DNA of 64,000 nucleotides from Cellulomonas chitinilytica (GTDB lineage: Bacteria; Actinomycetota; Actinomycetes; Actinomycetales; Cellulomonadaceae). This document shows positions 1-8,384 of this stretch, one piece after another. The notes beneath the pieces are model-generated. The model searched no databases and was not told the DNA's origin. It was given only the letters and a program-made list of their open reading frames with translations. Where the stretch lies: NCBI RefSeq assembly GCF_016862675.1, contig NZ_BONK01000012.1:62001-126000 (forward strand), read 5' to 3'. How positions within the stretch are numbered: the stretch's first letter is position 1; every line of letters starts with the position of its first letter. Both the position numbers and the translations under genes were made by a program.

Positions 1-1
1 C

Positions 2-178
2 TTCGAGGCCCCCGAGGGCACGGTCACCGTCAACGGCGAGAACCACCACATCGCCAAGACGGCCCTCATCGGCAAGATCGGCCCCGACGGCCTCATCCAC
101 ACGGAGTGGTCGTCGAAGGAGCCCATCGAGCCGGACCCGTTCCTCGAGGGCTACGACTGGGCCGCGGGCCTGTCCTGA
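2..178 (+). CDS. urtA: Urea ABC transporter substrate-binding protein, C-terminal end only
   Basis: Partial gene entering from the left edge: 58 codons and a TGA stop. The visible residues include NHHIAK, LIGKIGPDG and a last segment ending EGYDWAAGLS, which resemble the C-terminus of UrtA-type periplasmic-binding proteins, the extracytoplasmic (lipid-anchored in Gram-positives) urea receptors. The call rests mainly on its place directly before urtBCDE. The signal peptide, lipobox and ligand-binding residues lie outside the window. An 84-base gap separates it from urtB, consistent with one transcript. Confidence 0.8.
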   Translation, partial: FEAPEGTVTVNGENHHIAKTALIGKIGPDGLIHTEWSSKEPIEPDPFLEGYDWAAGLS

Positions 179-262
179 CCTCCTGATCGCGGTGGCCCGG
201 CGCTCCCTCTGTGGCGCCGGGTCACCGCCCCTCCCTTCGCGACGACGGAAGGACGGCCGAGG

Positions 263-1147
263 ATGGATGCCCTCGTCTCACAGCTGTTCGCCGGGCTCAG
301 CCTGGGGTCGGTGCTGCTGCTCGCGGCGCTCGGCCTGGCGCTGACGTTCGGTCAGATGGGCGTCATCAACATGGCGCACGGCGAGTTCATGATGGCGGGC
401 GCGTACACGGCGTACGTGGTGCAGGGGATCGTGGCGGACGCCGGGGTGTCGTTGCTGGTCAGCCTGGTGGTCGGCTTCCTCGTGGGCGGTCTGCTCGGCC
501 TGCTGCTCGAGGTCACGCTGATCTCGCGGATGTACCGGCGGCCGCTCGACACGCTGCTGGTGACGTTCGGGGTCGCGCTGGTGCTGCAGCAGGCGGCCCG
601 GGACGTCTTCGGCGCCCCGAACGTCGACGTGCGGGCGCCGGCCTGGCTCTCCGGGGCGGTGCAGGTGCTGGGTGTGGGCGTGCCGAAGACGCGCCTGTTC
701 ATCCTCGCGCTCGCGGCCGTCTGCCTCGCCGCCCTCGCCCTCGTCCTGAAGCTGACCCCGCTCGGCCGCCGCATCCGCGCGACGGTGCAGAACCGCGACC
801 TCGCCGAGACGTCCGGCATCAGCACGCGCGCCACGGACCGGCTGACGTTCTTCGTCGGCTCGGGCGTCGCCGGGGTGGCCGGGGTGGCGCTCACGCTGCT
901 CGGGTCGATCGGCCCGACGCTCGGCACCAACTACATCGTCGACGCGTTCCTGGTGGTCGTCGTCGGCGGCATCGGGCAGCTCAAGGGGGCCGCGATCGCG
1001 GCGCTGGCGCTCGGGCTGCTGCAGGCGTCGTTCGAGTACTCGACGACCGCGTCGATCGCGAAGGTCCTCGTGTTCGTCGTCATCGTGGCGTTCCTGCAGG
1101 TCCGGCCGCAGGGGCTCGTGTCCGTCCGCTCGCGGAGCCTGGCATGA
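263..1147 (+). CDS. urtB: Urea ABC transporter permease UrtB
   Basis: Branched-chain amino acid/urea-type (LivH-like) membrane permease of 294 residues. It is almost entirely hydrophobic, with about 8 membrane segments. The N-terminal block LTFGQMGVINMAHGEF is the signature of LivH/UrtB permeases, and VVGGIGQLKGA near residue 240 is the conserved cytoplasmic loop that contacts the ATPases. It lacks the long periplasmic N-terminal extension of some proteobacterial UrtB proteins. The ATG start follows GGAAGGA. Its stop overlaps the urtC start (ATGA). With UrtC it forms the urea channel; the urea assignment rather than amino acids comes from the downstream urea carboxylase genes. Confidence 0.93.
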   Translation: MDALVSQLFAGLSLGSVLLLAALGLALTFGQMGVINMAHGEFMMAGAYTAYVVQGIVADAGVSLLVSLVVGFLVGGLLGLLLEVTLISRMYRRPLDTLLVTFGVALVLQQAARDVFGAPNVDVRAPAWLSGAVQVLGVGVPKTRLFILALAAVCLAALALVLKLTPLGRRIRATVQNRDLAETSGISTRATDRLTFFVGSGVAGVAGVALTLLGSIGPTLGTNYIVDAFLVVVVGGIGQLKGAAIAALALGLLQASFEYSTTASIAKVLVFVVIVAFLQVRPQGLVSVRSRSLA

Positions 1148-2289
1148 CCGCCCGGCTGCGACTGTGGGGCGGGTTCGCGGTCGCCGCCGTGCTGCTGTTC
1201 GTCGTCGCGCCCGGAGCGCTGTCCGACTTCCGGCTCAACCTGCTCGCGAAGTTCCTCTGCCTCGCGATGGTGGCCGTCGGCATCGGCCTCGCCTGGGGCC
1301 GCGGCGGGATGCTCACGCTCGGTCAGGGCGTGTTCTTCGGGCTCGGCGGCTACCTGATGGCGATGCACCTCAAGCTCGCCGACGCCGGTCCCGGCGGCGT
1401 CCCCGACTTCATGCTGCTGTACGGGGACGGCACGGTGCCGGGCTGGTGGGAGCCGTTCCGGGACCCGGTCGTGACGGTCGTCGCGATCCTCGTCGTCCCC
1501 ACCGGCCTCGCGGCCCTGCTCGGCCTGGCCGTGTTCAAGCGGCGGGTGCGGGGCGCGTACTTCGCGATCCTGTCGCAGGCGCTCGCGGCGGCGTTCGCGA
1601 TCCTGCTGATCGGGCAGCAGAAGGTCACCGGCGGCACGAACGGCCTCAACGGCTTCAAGTCCTTCTTCGGCTTCACGCTGGCCGACCCGCTCAACAAGCG
1701 GATGCTCTACTTCATCGCCGCCGGGGTGCTCCTCGCGATGGTCGCGGCGACCCGGCTGCTCATGCGCTCCCGCTACGGGGAACTGCTCGTCGCGGTCCGC
1801 GACCAGGAGAACCGCGTCCGGTTCCTCGGGTACGACCCGGCAGGCGTCAAGGTCGTCGCGTACGCCACGGCGGCCTGCTTCGCGGCGATCGGCGGGGCGC
1901 TGTTCACGCCGATCGTGGGGATCATCTCGCCGGCCGACGTCGGCGTGGTGGCGTCCATCGCGTTCCTCGTGGGCGTCGCGATCGGCGGCCGGGCCACGCT
2001 GCTCGGTCCGGTGCTGGGCGCCGTCGCGGTGTCGTGGGCGGAGACGAGCCTGTCCGAGCAGTTCCCGTCGTTCTGGACCTACTTCCAGGGCGCGCTGTTC
2101 ATCGGCGTCGTCGCGTTCCTGCCGAACGGTCTGGCCACGCTGGGTCAGGTGTGGCGGCGACGTCGCGCCGGTCCCGGGATCCGGGAGGACGAATCCGGGC
2201 AGCCTGACGACGGCACGCCGCGCAGCGCCCCCGAGGCATCCCTGCCTGCCGACGCGCCTGCCGACGCCCTGCCGGGGAGGACCGCATGA
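1144..2289 (+). CDS. urtC: Urea ABC transporter permease UrtC
   Basis: LivM-like second permease, 381 residues. The conserved block GMLTLGQGVFFGLGGYLMAMH lies near residues 57-77 and ENRVRFLGYD near residue 220, the EAA-like loop expected to contact UrtD/UrtE. About 9-10 membrane segments are followed by a polar C-terminal tail of about 50 residues rich in Pro, Ala and Asp. The ATG is chosen because it overlaps the urtB stop by four bases; longer upstream readings only shadow urtB. Its own stop overlaps urtD in the same way, so the permeases and ATPases are translationally coupled. Confidence 0.93.
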   Translation: MTARLRLWGGFAVAAVLLFVVAPGALSDFRLNLLAKFLCLAMVAVGIGLAWGRGGMLTLGQGVFFGLGGYLMAMHLKLADAGPGGVPDFMLLYGDGTVPGWWEPFRDPVVTVVAILVVPTGLAALLGLAVFKRRVRGAYFAILSQALAAAFAILLIGQQKVTGGTNGLNGFKSFFGFTLADPLNKRMLYFIAAGVLLAMVAATRLLMRSRYGELLVAVRDQENRVRFLGYDPAGVKVVAYATAACFAAIGGALFTPIVGIISPADVGVVASIAFLVGVAIGGRATLLGPVLGAVAVSWAETSLSEQFPSFWTYFQGALFIGVVAFLPNGLATLGQVWRRRRAGPGIREDESGQPDDGTPRSAPEASLPADAPADALPGRTA

Positions 2290-3155
2290 CCGACGACGTC
2301 ACGACCCCAGCGTCCGTGCTCGGCGAGGGCTCGCTCGACCCGCAGGCCCTCGAGACGGTCATCGCCGCCCCGCCGTCGCGGTTCCGCCACGACTACCTGG
2401 AGGTCCGGGACCTGCGCGTGGTGTTCGACGGCTTCGTCGCCGTCGACGGCGTCGACCTCACGGTGACCCAGGGGGACCTGCGCTTCCTCATCGGCCCGAA
2501 CGGCGCCGGAAAGACGACCATCGTCGACGCGATCACCGGCCTCGCACCCGCCACCGGCTCGGTCCGGTTCGGCGGCGTCGAGCTCGTCGGCCGCGCGTCG
2601 CACAAGGTCGCCCGGGCCGGCGTGGGCCGCACGTTCCAGACCGCGTCCGTCTTCGACGAGCTCAGCGTGCTGCAGAACCTCGACATCGCCGCCGGTGCGG
2701 GGCGGGGCGCGTGGTCCCTGCTGCGCCGCCGCCGCACGGTCCCCGAGACGGTCGACGCCGCCCTCGAGACCGTCGGCCTCACCCACCTGCGCGACGTGCC
2801 CGCCGGGGTGCTCGCGCACGGGCAGAAGCAGTGGCTGGAGATCGGCATGCTGCTCGTCCAGGACGCCCGCCTCCTGCTGCTCGACGAGCCGGTCGCCGGG
2901 ATGAGCCAGGCCGAGCGGGAGGAGACCGGTCAGCTCCTGCAGCGGATCGGCGAGCAGCGCACCGTCGTCGTCGTGGAGCACGACATGGAGTTCCTGCGGT
3001 CGTTCGCGTCGTCCGTGACGGTGCTGCACCAGGGCCGGGTGCTCAGCGAGGGGACGGTCGCGCAGGTGCAGGCCGATCCGCGGGTCGTCGAGGTGTACCT
3101 GGGCCGGTCCGCGGGTGCCCGCGGCTCGGCGGCCGGCGAGACGGGAGGCGAGTGA
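2286..3155 (+). CDS. urtD: Urea ABC transporter ATP-binding protein UrtD
   Basis: LivG-like ATPase of 289 residues. It shows Walker A GPNGAGKTT (near residue 73), Q-loop RTFQTASVFDELSVLQN, a signature region VLAHGQKQWLEIGM (LSGGQ variant typical of UrtD), Walker B LLLLDEPVAGM and switch His VVVEHDMEF. It powers urea import as a cytoplasmic heterodimer with UrtE. The roughly 35-residue N-terminal extension before YLEVRDLRVVFDG is common in UrtD. ATGA overlap with urtC; the stop shares one base with the urtE ATG. Confidence 0.94.
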   Translation: MTDDVTTPASVLGEGSLDPQALETVIAAPPSRFRHDYLEVRDLRVVFDGFVAVDGVDLTVTQGDLRFLIGPNGAGKTTIVDAITGLAPATGSVRFGGVELVGRASHKVARAGVGRTFQTASVFDELSVLQNLDIAAGAGRGAWSLLRRRRTVPETVDAALETVGLTHLRDVPAGVLAHGQKQWLEIGMLLVQDARLLLLDEPVAGMSQAEREETGQLLQRIGEQRTVVVVEHDMEFLRSFASSVTVLHQGRVLSEGTVAQVQADPRVVEVYLGRSAGARGSAAGETGGE

Positions 3156-3850
3156 TGCTGGAGCTGACGGGCGTGCACGTCGGGTACGGGCGCACCTCGG
3201 TGGTGCACGGCGTCGACGTGACGGTCGACGACGGCGGGGTCACCGCGGTCATGGGCCACAACGGCGCGGGCAAGACGACGCTCCTGCGGGCCGCCGTCGG
3301 CCTGCTGCCGGTCCGCAGCGGACGCGTCACGCTCGCCGGCGAGGACGTGACGAGGATGCGGCCGCACCAGCGCGTGCGCCGCGGGCTCGCGTACGTGCCG
3401 CAGGGGCAGCAGGCGTTCGGGCAGCTCACCGCCCGGGAGAACCTGCAGCTCGTCGCGGACGGCGCGGGTGCGGCGGCCGCGAGCCGGATGGACGAGGCGC
3501 TCGACCTGTTCCCGGCGCTGCGCGACCTGCTCGGCCGCCGGGCAGGGCTGCTCTCGGGCGGTCAGCGCCAGCAGCTCGCGATCGCGCGGGCCCTGCTCAC
3601 CGGACCGCGCGTGCTCATCCTCGACGAGCCGACCGAGGGCATCCAGCCGTCCGTCGTGCAGGAGATCGAGGACGCCATCGGCACGCTCACGCGGGCCGGC
3701 GGGCTCGCCGTGCTGCTCGTCGAGCAGCACGTGGGGTTCGCGCTCGCGGCCGCCGGGCGGTACTACGTGCTGGAGTCCGGGCGTGTGACCCGGACCGGTG
3801 CGGGCGGGGCGGACCAGGAGGCCGACGTGCGGGCGGCGATGGCCCTGTGA
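3155..3850 (+). CDS. urtE: Urea ABC transporter ATP-binding protein UrtE
   Basis: LivF-like ATPase of 231 residues. Walker A GHNGAGKTT lies near residue 33, followed by RRGLAYVPQGQQAFGQLTARENL (Q-loop), the signature LLSGGQRQQLAIARALL, Walker B VLILDEPTEGIQPS and switch His VEQHVGFAL. PTEGIQPS is characteristic of LivF/UrtE. The ATG overlaps the urtD stop by one base (TGATG), preceded by a GGGAGGCGA ribosome-binding site inside urtD; an in-frame GTG one codon upstream is possible. Last gene of the transporter operon; the regulator gene begins 40 bases later on the same strand. Confidence 0.94.
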   Translation: MLELTGVHVGYGRTSVVHGVDVTVDDGGVTAVMGHNGAGKTTLLRAAVGLLPVRSGRVTLAGEDVTRMRPHQRVRRGLAYVPQGQQAFGQLTARENLQLVADGAGAAAASRMDEALDLFPALRDLLGRRAGLLSGGQRQQLAIARALLTGPRVLILDEPTEGIQPSVVQEIEDAIGTLTRAGGLAVLLVEQHVGFALAAAGRYYVLESGRVTRTGAGGADQEADVRAAMAL

Positions 3851-3876
3851 GCACGGGGAGCGAGCAGGCGGAGGGC

Positions 3877-3882
3877 TACAGT
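3877..3882 (+). promoter_or_regulatory. Possible -10 element for the GntR regulator gene
   Basis: TACAGT lies 8 bases before the ATG at 3891, a spacing that would give a leaderless transcript, which is common in actinobacteria. No convincing -35 element is visible, so this is weak support only; the gene may also be read from the urt operon. Confidence 0.3.
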
Positions 3883-3890
3883 TCGTGGGC

Positions 3891-4625
3891 ATGAGGACGG
3901 GGCGGACGGGGGCGCTGTCCGGGGTCGAGACGCCGGGGGAGACGGACGCGTCCGACACCCGGTCGCTGCGCGAGGTCGTCTACCACCGGCTGCGCGACGA
4001 GATCCTCAACGGCCGCATCTCCCCCCGCGAGCGGCTCACCGAGCCGAAGCTCGGCAAGGCGTTCGACGTGTCCCGCACGCCCGTGCGCGAGGCGCTGTCC
4101 CGGCTGCTGTCGGACGGGCTCGTCGAGCGCACCGACTTCGGGTACGCCGTCGTCGTGCCCAGCCTCGAGGACCTGCGCAACCTGTACGAGCTGCGCATCA
4201 CGCTCGAGCTGCGCGGCATCGCCCGGGCCATCGAGAACCCCGAGGTGCGGCACGACGAGGCCGCCCTGCGCGACGAGCTCGACCGCTGGTACGCGCTGCG
4301 GGCGACGCCCCCGGAGCCGGACCCCAGCTTCGTGCTGCTCGACGAGCGCTACCACCAGGTGCTGTCCCGGTCCTCGGGGAACGCCCAGCTCACCGACGCG
4401 CTCGTCACCGTGAACCAGAAGATCCGGGCCGTCCGGATGCACGACTTCGTGGAGACCGACCGGATCGCGACCACGATCGACGAGCACATCGAGATCGTCG
4501 AGCTCGTCCTCGACCGCCGCCTGCCCGAGGCCCTCACCGCGCTGCACAAGCACGTCGGTGAGTCCCTCGAGGTCGTCATGGAACGGGCGACGGCGGCGAT
4601 GACCCGGATGGCGCTCGCGGGCTGA
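3891..4625 (+). CDS. GntR-family (FadR/FCD subfamily) transcriptional regulator, probable urea-catabolism regulator
   Basis: 244 residues. A winged helix-turn-helix (about 26-90) contains LREVVYHRLRDEILNGRI, LTEPKLGKAFDVSRTPVREALSRL and a wing at DFGYAVVVPS. It is followed by an all-helical FCD ligand-binding domain (about 95-235) with the LYELRITLELRGIARA helix and histidines at HQVL and DEHIEIVELV, where FCD domains bind metal and ligand. The gene sits between the urea transporter and the urea carboxylase on the same strand, and a GntR-type palindrome lies just downstream, in front of the carboxylase gene. The effector is unknown; urea, allophanate or a nitrogen metabolite are guesses. ATG 3891 is chosen; longer readings run into urtE. 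Confidence 0.88.
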   Translation: MRTGRTGALSGVETPGETDASDTRSLREVVYHRLRDEILNGRISPRERLTEPKLGKAFDVSRTPVREALSRLLSDGLVERTDFGYAVVVPSLEDLRNLYELRITLELRGIARAIENPEVRHDEAALRDELDRWYALRATPPEPDPSFVLLDERYHQVLSRSSGNAQLTDALVTVNQKIRAVRMHDFVETDRIATTIDEHIEIVELVLDRRLPEALTALHKHVGESLEVVMERATAAMTRMALAG

Positions 4626-4732
4626 CGGGCTGCCGGCGTCGGTGCCCGTCCGACGAGGTCGGCGGGCGTAACGCGGCGTTTACCCGTGGACGTCGGGAGG
4701 GAAACACGGCCTCCGTACGGTGCGGGATACCG

Positions 4733-4746
4733 AGGTGTATACACCT
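4733..4746. promoter_or_regulatory. Probable GntR-family operator upstream of urea carboxylase
   Basis: AGGTGTATACACCT is a perfect 14-bp palindrome with a GTATAC core, the form of many FadR/FCD-subfamily operators (TNGTNNNACNA type). It lies 29 bases before the GTG start of the carboxylase gene and 107 bases after the end of the GntR gene. It probably overlaps the promoter or initial transcribed region, so binding would repress. Binding by the neighbouring regulator is inferred from position. Confidence 0.65.
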
Positions 4747-4775
4747 GTGCCGCACTCGATCCCCGGGGGACCGCC

Positions 4776-7700
4776 GTGTTCGACACCCTGCTCGTCGCCA
4801 ACCGTGGCGAGATCGCCGTCCGCATCCTGCGCACCGCACGGGCCATGGGCCTCAAGACGGTCGCGGTGTACTCGGACGCCGACGCGGCCGCCCCGCACGT
4901 CCGGCTCGCGGACGTCGCCGTCCGGCTCGGCCCCGCACCCGCGGTCGAGAGCTACCTGCGGGCCGACCTCGTCCTGCAGGCCGCCGCCACCACCGGCGCC
5001 GGCGCGATCCACCCGGGCTACGGCTTCCTCTCGGAGAACGCGGCCTTCGCGGGACACGTCGAGGCGGCCGGGCTCGCGTTCGTCGGGCCGACGCCCGCGC
5101 ACCTGTCGGTGTTCGGCGACAAGCACCAGGCACGGCAGGCGGCGCTCGCGGCGTCCGTGCCGCTCGTCCCCGGGTCGGGGCTGCTGGCGTCCGTCGAGGA
5201 GGCGCTCGTCGCGGCGGACGCCGTCGGGTACCCGGTGATGCTCAAGGCCGTCGGGGGCGGTGGCGGCATCGGCATGCAGGCGTGCGCGGACCGGGCCGAG
5301 CTCGTCGCCGCCTACGAGAAGGTGCAGCGGGTCGCGGCGGCGTCGTTCGGCAGCAGCGGGGTGTTCCTCGAGCGGTTCGTCGCGCGGGCCCGGCACCTGG
5401 AGGTGCAGGTGTTCGGCGACGGCGCCGGACGCGTCGTGAGCCTGGGGGACCGGGACTGCTCGCTGCAGCGGCGCAACCAGAAGGTCGTCGAGGAGGCGCC
5501 CGCGCCCGCGCTGCCCGACGACGTCCGCGCGCAGCTGCACGAGTCGGCGCGGGCGCTCACCGCGTCCGTCGGGTACCGGTCGGCGGGGACCGTCGAGTAC
5601 GTGTACGACGTCGACCGGGGCGAGGCGTCGTTCCTCGAGGTCAACACCCGCCTGCAGGTCGAGCACCCCGTCACCGAGCTCGTCACCGGGGTGGACCTCG
5701 TCGAGTGGATGATCCGCCTCGCCCAGGGGGACACGACGTTCCTCGACGACCTCCCGGACTCCGGGCCACCCGTCGTCGGGCACGCCGTCGAGGCGCGCGT
5801 CTACGCCGAGGACCCCCGCAAGGACTACCGGCCGAGCGCCGGCCTGCTCACCGAGGTCGTCTACCCGCCCGACGCGCGCGTCGACGCCTGGGCCGAGACC
5901 GGGCAGGAGGTCACCAGCCACTACGACCCGATGCTGGCGAAGGTCATCACGCACGGCACCGACCGCGCCGCGGCGCTCGCGTCGTCGGCCGCCGCGCTCG
6001 CGGGGACCCGGATCTCGGGCGTCGCCACCAACCTGCCGCTGCTGCGCACGGTCGTCGGCCTCGACGTGGTCCGCGACGCCGCCCACACGACCGGGACGCT
6101 CGCCGGCGTCACCGACGACGAGCCGTGGGTCGACGTGCTCCGGCCCGGCGTCATGACCACCGTCCAGGACTGGCCCGGGCGGCTCGGGCACTGGGACGTC
6201 GGCATCTCGCCGTCCGGGCCGATGGACGACCTGTCCTTCCGGCTCGGCAACCGCGCGCTCGGCAACCCCGAGGGGGCACCGGGGCTCGAGTGCACGCTCA
6301 CCGGTCCGCGCCTGCGGTTCAGCCACGAGACGGTCGTGTGCGTGACCGGGGCCGACGCGCCCGTCACCGTCGACGGTGAGCCCGTGCCCCAGTGGGAGCC
6401 GGTCGTCGTCCCCGCGGGAGGGGTCCTCGACGTCGGTGCGCCGCACGACGTCGGGCTGCGCACGTACGTCCTCGTCAGGGGCGGGCTCGACGTGCCGCTG
6501 TACCTGGGCTCCGCGTCGACGTTCTCGCTCGGCGGGTTCGGCGGGTACACCGGGCGGGCGCTCGTGCTCGGGGACACGCTCGTGCCGGGTGCGGCGACCG
6601 CCGGGCCGACGTCGATCGTGCCGTCCGCCGACCGCCCCGAGCTCGTGCACGACTGGGAGGTCGCCGTCGCCGAGGGGCCGCAGCCCGCGCCCACGTACTT
6701 CACGCACGACGACATGGCGATGCTGTACTCGTCGACCTGGCAGGTCCAGACGCACGCCAACCGCACCGGCATCCGGCTCACCGGCCCGAAGCCGCAGTGG
6801 GCCCGGCCGGACGGCGGCGAGGCGGGCCTGCACCCGTCCAACCTGCACGACAACCCGTACTCGGTGGGTGCGCTCAACGTCTCCGGCGACACCCCGATCC
6901 TGCTCGGGCCCGACGGGCCGAGCCTCGGCGGGTTCGCCTGCCCGGTGACCGTCGTGGTCGGGCACCGCTGGAAGATGGGCCAGATCCGCCCCGGCGACAC
7001 CGTCCGTCTCGTGCCCGTTCCCGCCGCGACCGCCGACGCGCTGCGGTCGTCGGACGCGCTGCGTTCCCTCGCGTCGGTGCCGTCAGCGCTGCCGATCGGG
7101 CCGGACGGCGACGACGGGGTGCTGGCGCGGGTCGCCGGAGACGACGACCGGCCCGACGTCGTCTACCTGCGCGGTGCCGACGACAACGTCCTCGTCGAGT
7201 ACGGCCCGATGGTGCTCGACCTCGGGCTGCGGATGCGCGTGCATGCGCTCGGCGAGGCCCTGCGCGCCCGGGGCCTGCCGGGTCTGATCGACATCACGCC
7301 CGGCGTCCGGTCGCTGCACGTGCACGTCGACCCCGCTCTGCTGACCGTTCCGGCGCTCGTGGACGTGCTCGTCGAGATCGAGGCCGGGCTGCCCGCGACC
7401 GCCGACCTCGTCGTCCCGTCCCGCCGCATCCACCTGCCCCTGTCGTTCGACGACCCCGTCATCGGCGAGGCCGTCGCCCGGTACCAGGCGGGCGTGCGGC
7501 CGTCCGCGCCGTGGCTGCCGTCGAACATCGAGTTCGTCCGGCGCATCAACGGACTGCCGTCCACCGACGACGTGCTGCGGACCATGACGACCGCCGAGTA
7601 CCTGGTCCTCGGCCTCGGCGACGTGTACCTCGGCGCGCCCCTGGCCGTCCCGCTCGACCCCCGGCACCGGCTCATGACGACGAAGTACAACCCCGCCCGC

Positions 7701-8384
7701 ACCTGGACCGCGGCCGACACCGTGGGCCTCGGCGGCCAGTACCTGTGCGTCTACGGCATGGACTCACCCGGCGGGTACCAGCTCGTCGGCCGCACCGTGC
7801 CGATCTGGTCCGGGCACCGGCAGCACGGGGTGTTCGAGCCGGGGCGACCATGGCTGCTGCGGTTCTTCGACCGGATCGTCTGGCATCCCGTGGACGCCGC
7901 CGAGCTGCTGATGCAGCGGGAGGCGTTCGCCGCCGGGCGGCTGGAGGTCGAGGTCGAGCACGGCACGTTCTCGTACCGCGACCACCTGGCCCTGCTCGCC
8001 GAGCACGCCGGGGACATCGCCGGGTTCCAGTCCCGGCAGGCGACGGCCTTCGCGGAGGAGCGTGCCGCGTGGGCGCTGGCCGGAGAGCTGTCCGGTCCGG
8101 CCGACGCCCCGGCGGACGACGACGCAGACGCCCTGCCCTCCTCGGTCGACGTGCCCGAGGGAAGCGTTCTCGTCGAGGCTCCGATGGTCGGCAGCGTGTG
8201 GCGGGTCGAGGCACGGGTGGGCGACCGGGTGCACGAAGGAGACCTGCTCGTCGCCCTCGAGGCCATGAAGCTCGAGCTCGGCGTGGTCGCACCCGCGGAC
8301 GGGCTCGTGTCGAGCGTGCTCGTCGCGCCGGGTCAGCACGTCGCCCCCGGCACGCCTCTCGCGGTCGTGGCGGTGGGTGCATGA
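4776..8384 (+). CDS. uca: Urea carboxylase (biotin-dependent)
   Basis: 1202 residues. The reaction is urea + bicarbonate + ATP to allophanate, in the cytoplasm. Domain order: biotin carboxylase (1 to about 450; DTLLVANRGEIAVRIL, glycine-rich KAVGGGGGIGMQ, EVNTRLQVEHPVTE), the carboxyltransferase region made of the two KipA/KipI-like halves (about 455-1110; DVLRPGVMTTVQDWPGR, LHPSNLHDNPYSVGALN, GPDGPSLGGF, LVEYGPMVLDLGLRMRVH), and a biotinyl domain with EAMKLE whose lysine is residue 1165. The GTG at 4776 follows GGGGGA and directly precedes FDTLLVANRGEIA; the upstream in-frame ATG at 4686 would put the operator inside the gene and adds non-conserved residues. The stop overlaps the allophanate hydrolase ATG. 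Relatives carboxylate guanidine instead, but the urea transporter and absence of carboxyguanidine deiminase genes favour urea. Confidence 0.93.
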   Translation: MFDTLLVANRGEIAVRILRTARAMGLKTVAVYSDADAAAPHVRLADVAVRLGPAPAVESYLRADLVLQAAATTGAGAIHPGYGFLSENAAFAGHVEAAGLAFVGPTPAHLSVFGDKHQARQAALAASVPLVPGSGLLASVEEALVAADAVGYPVMLKAVGGGGGIGMQACADRAELVAAYEKVQRVAAASFGSSGVFLERFVARARHLEVQVFGDGAGRVVSLGDRDCSLQRRNQKVVEEAPAPALPDDVRAQLHESARALTASVGYRSAGTVEYVYDVDRGEASFLEVNTRLQVEHPVTELVTGVDLVEWMIRLAQGDTTFLDDLPDSGPPVVGHAVEARVYAEDPRKDYRPSAGLLTEVVYPPDARVDAWAETGQEVTSHYDPMLAKVITHGTDRAAALASSAAALAGTRISGVATNLPLLRTVVGLDVVRDAAHTTGTLAGVTDDEPWVDVLRPGVMTTVQDWPGRLGHWDVGISPSGPMDDLSFRLGNRALGNPEGAPGLECTLTGPRLRFSHETVVCVTGADAPVTVDGEPVPQWEPVVVPAGGVLDVGAPHDVGLRTYVLVRGGLDVPLYLGSASTFSLGGFGGYTGRALVLGDTLVPGAATAGPTSIVPSADRPELVHDWEVAVAEGPQPAPTYFTHDDMAMLYSSTWQVQTHANRTGIRLTGPKPQWARPDGGEAGLHPSNLHDNPYSVGALNVSGDTPILLGPDGPSLGGFACPVTVVVGHRWKMGQIRPGDTVRLVPVPAATADALRSSDALRSLASVPSALPIGPDGDDGVLARVAGDDDRPDVVYLRGADDNVLVEYGPMVLDLGLRMRVHALGEALRARGLPGLIDITPGVRSLHVHVDPALLTVPALVDVLVEIEAGLPATADLVVPSRRIHLPLSFDDPVIGEAVARYQAGVRPSAPWLPSNIEFVRRINGLPSTDDVLRTMTTAEYLVLGLGDVYLGAPLAVPLDPRHRLMTTKYNPARTWTAADTVGLGGQYLCVYGMDSPGGYQLVGRTVPIWSGHRQHGVFEPGRPWLLRFFDRIVWHPVDAAELLMQREAFAAGRLEVEVEHGTFSYRDHLALLAEHAGDIAGFQSRQATAFAEERAAWALAGELSGPADAPADDDADALPSSVDVPEGSVLVEAPMVGSVWRVEARVGDRVHEGDLLVALEAMKLELGVVAPADGLVSSVLVAPGQHVAPGTPLAVVAVGA

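Noticed and set aside
4680-6965. Minus-strand ORF opposite urea carboxylase
   Set aside because: Antisense shadow; the plus strand has continuous conserved domains.
4776-8384. Guanidine carboxylase instead of urea carboxylase
   Set aside because: Cannot be excluded by sequence reading alone, but the adjacent urea transporter and lack of carboxyguanidine deiminase genes favour urea.
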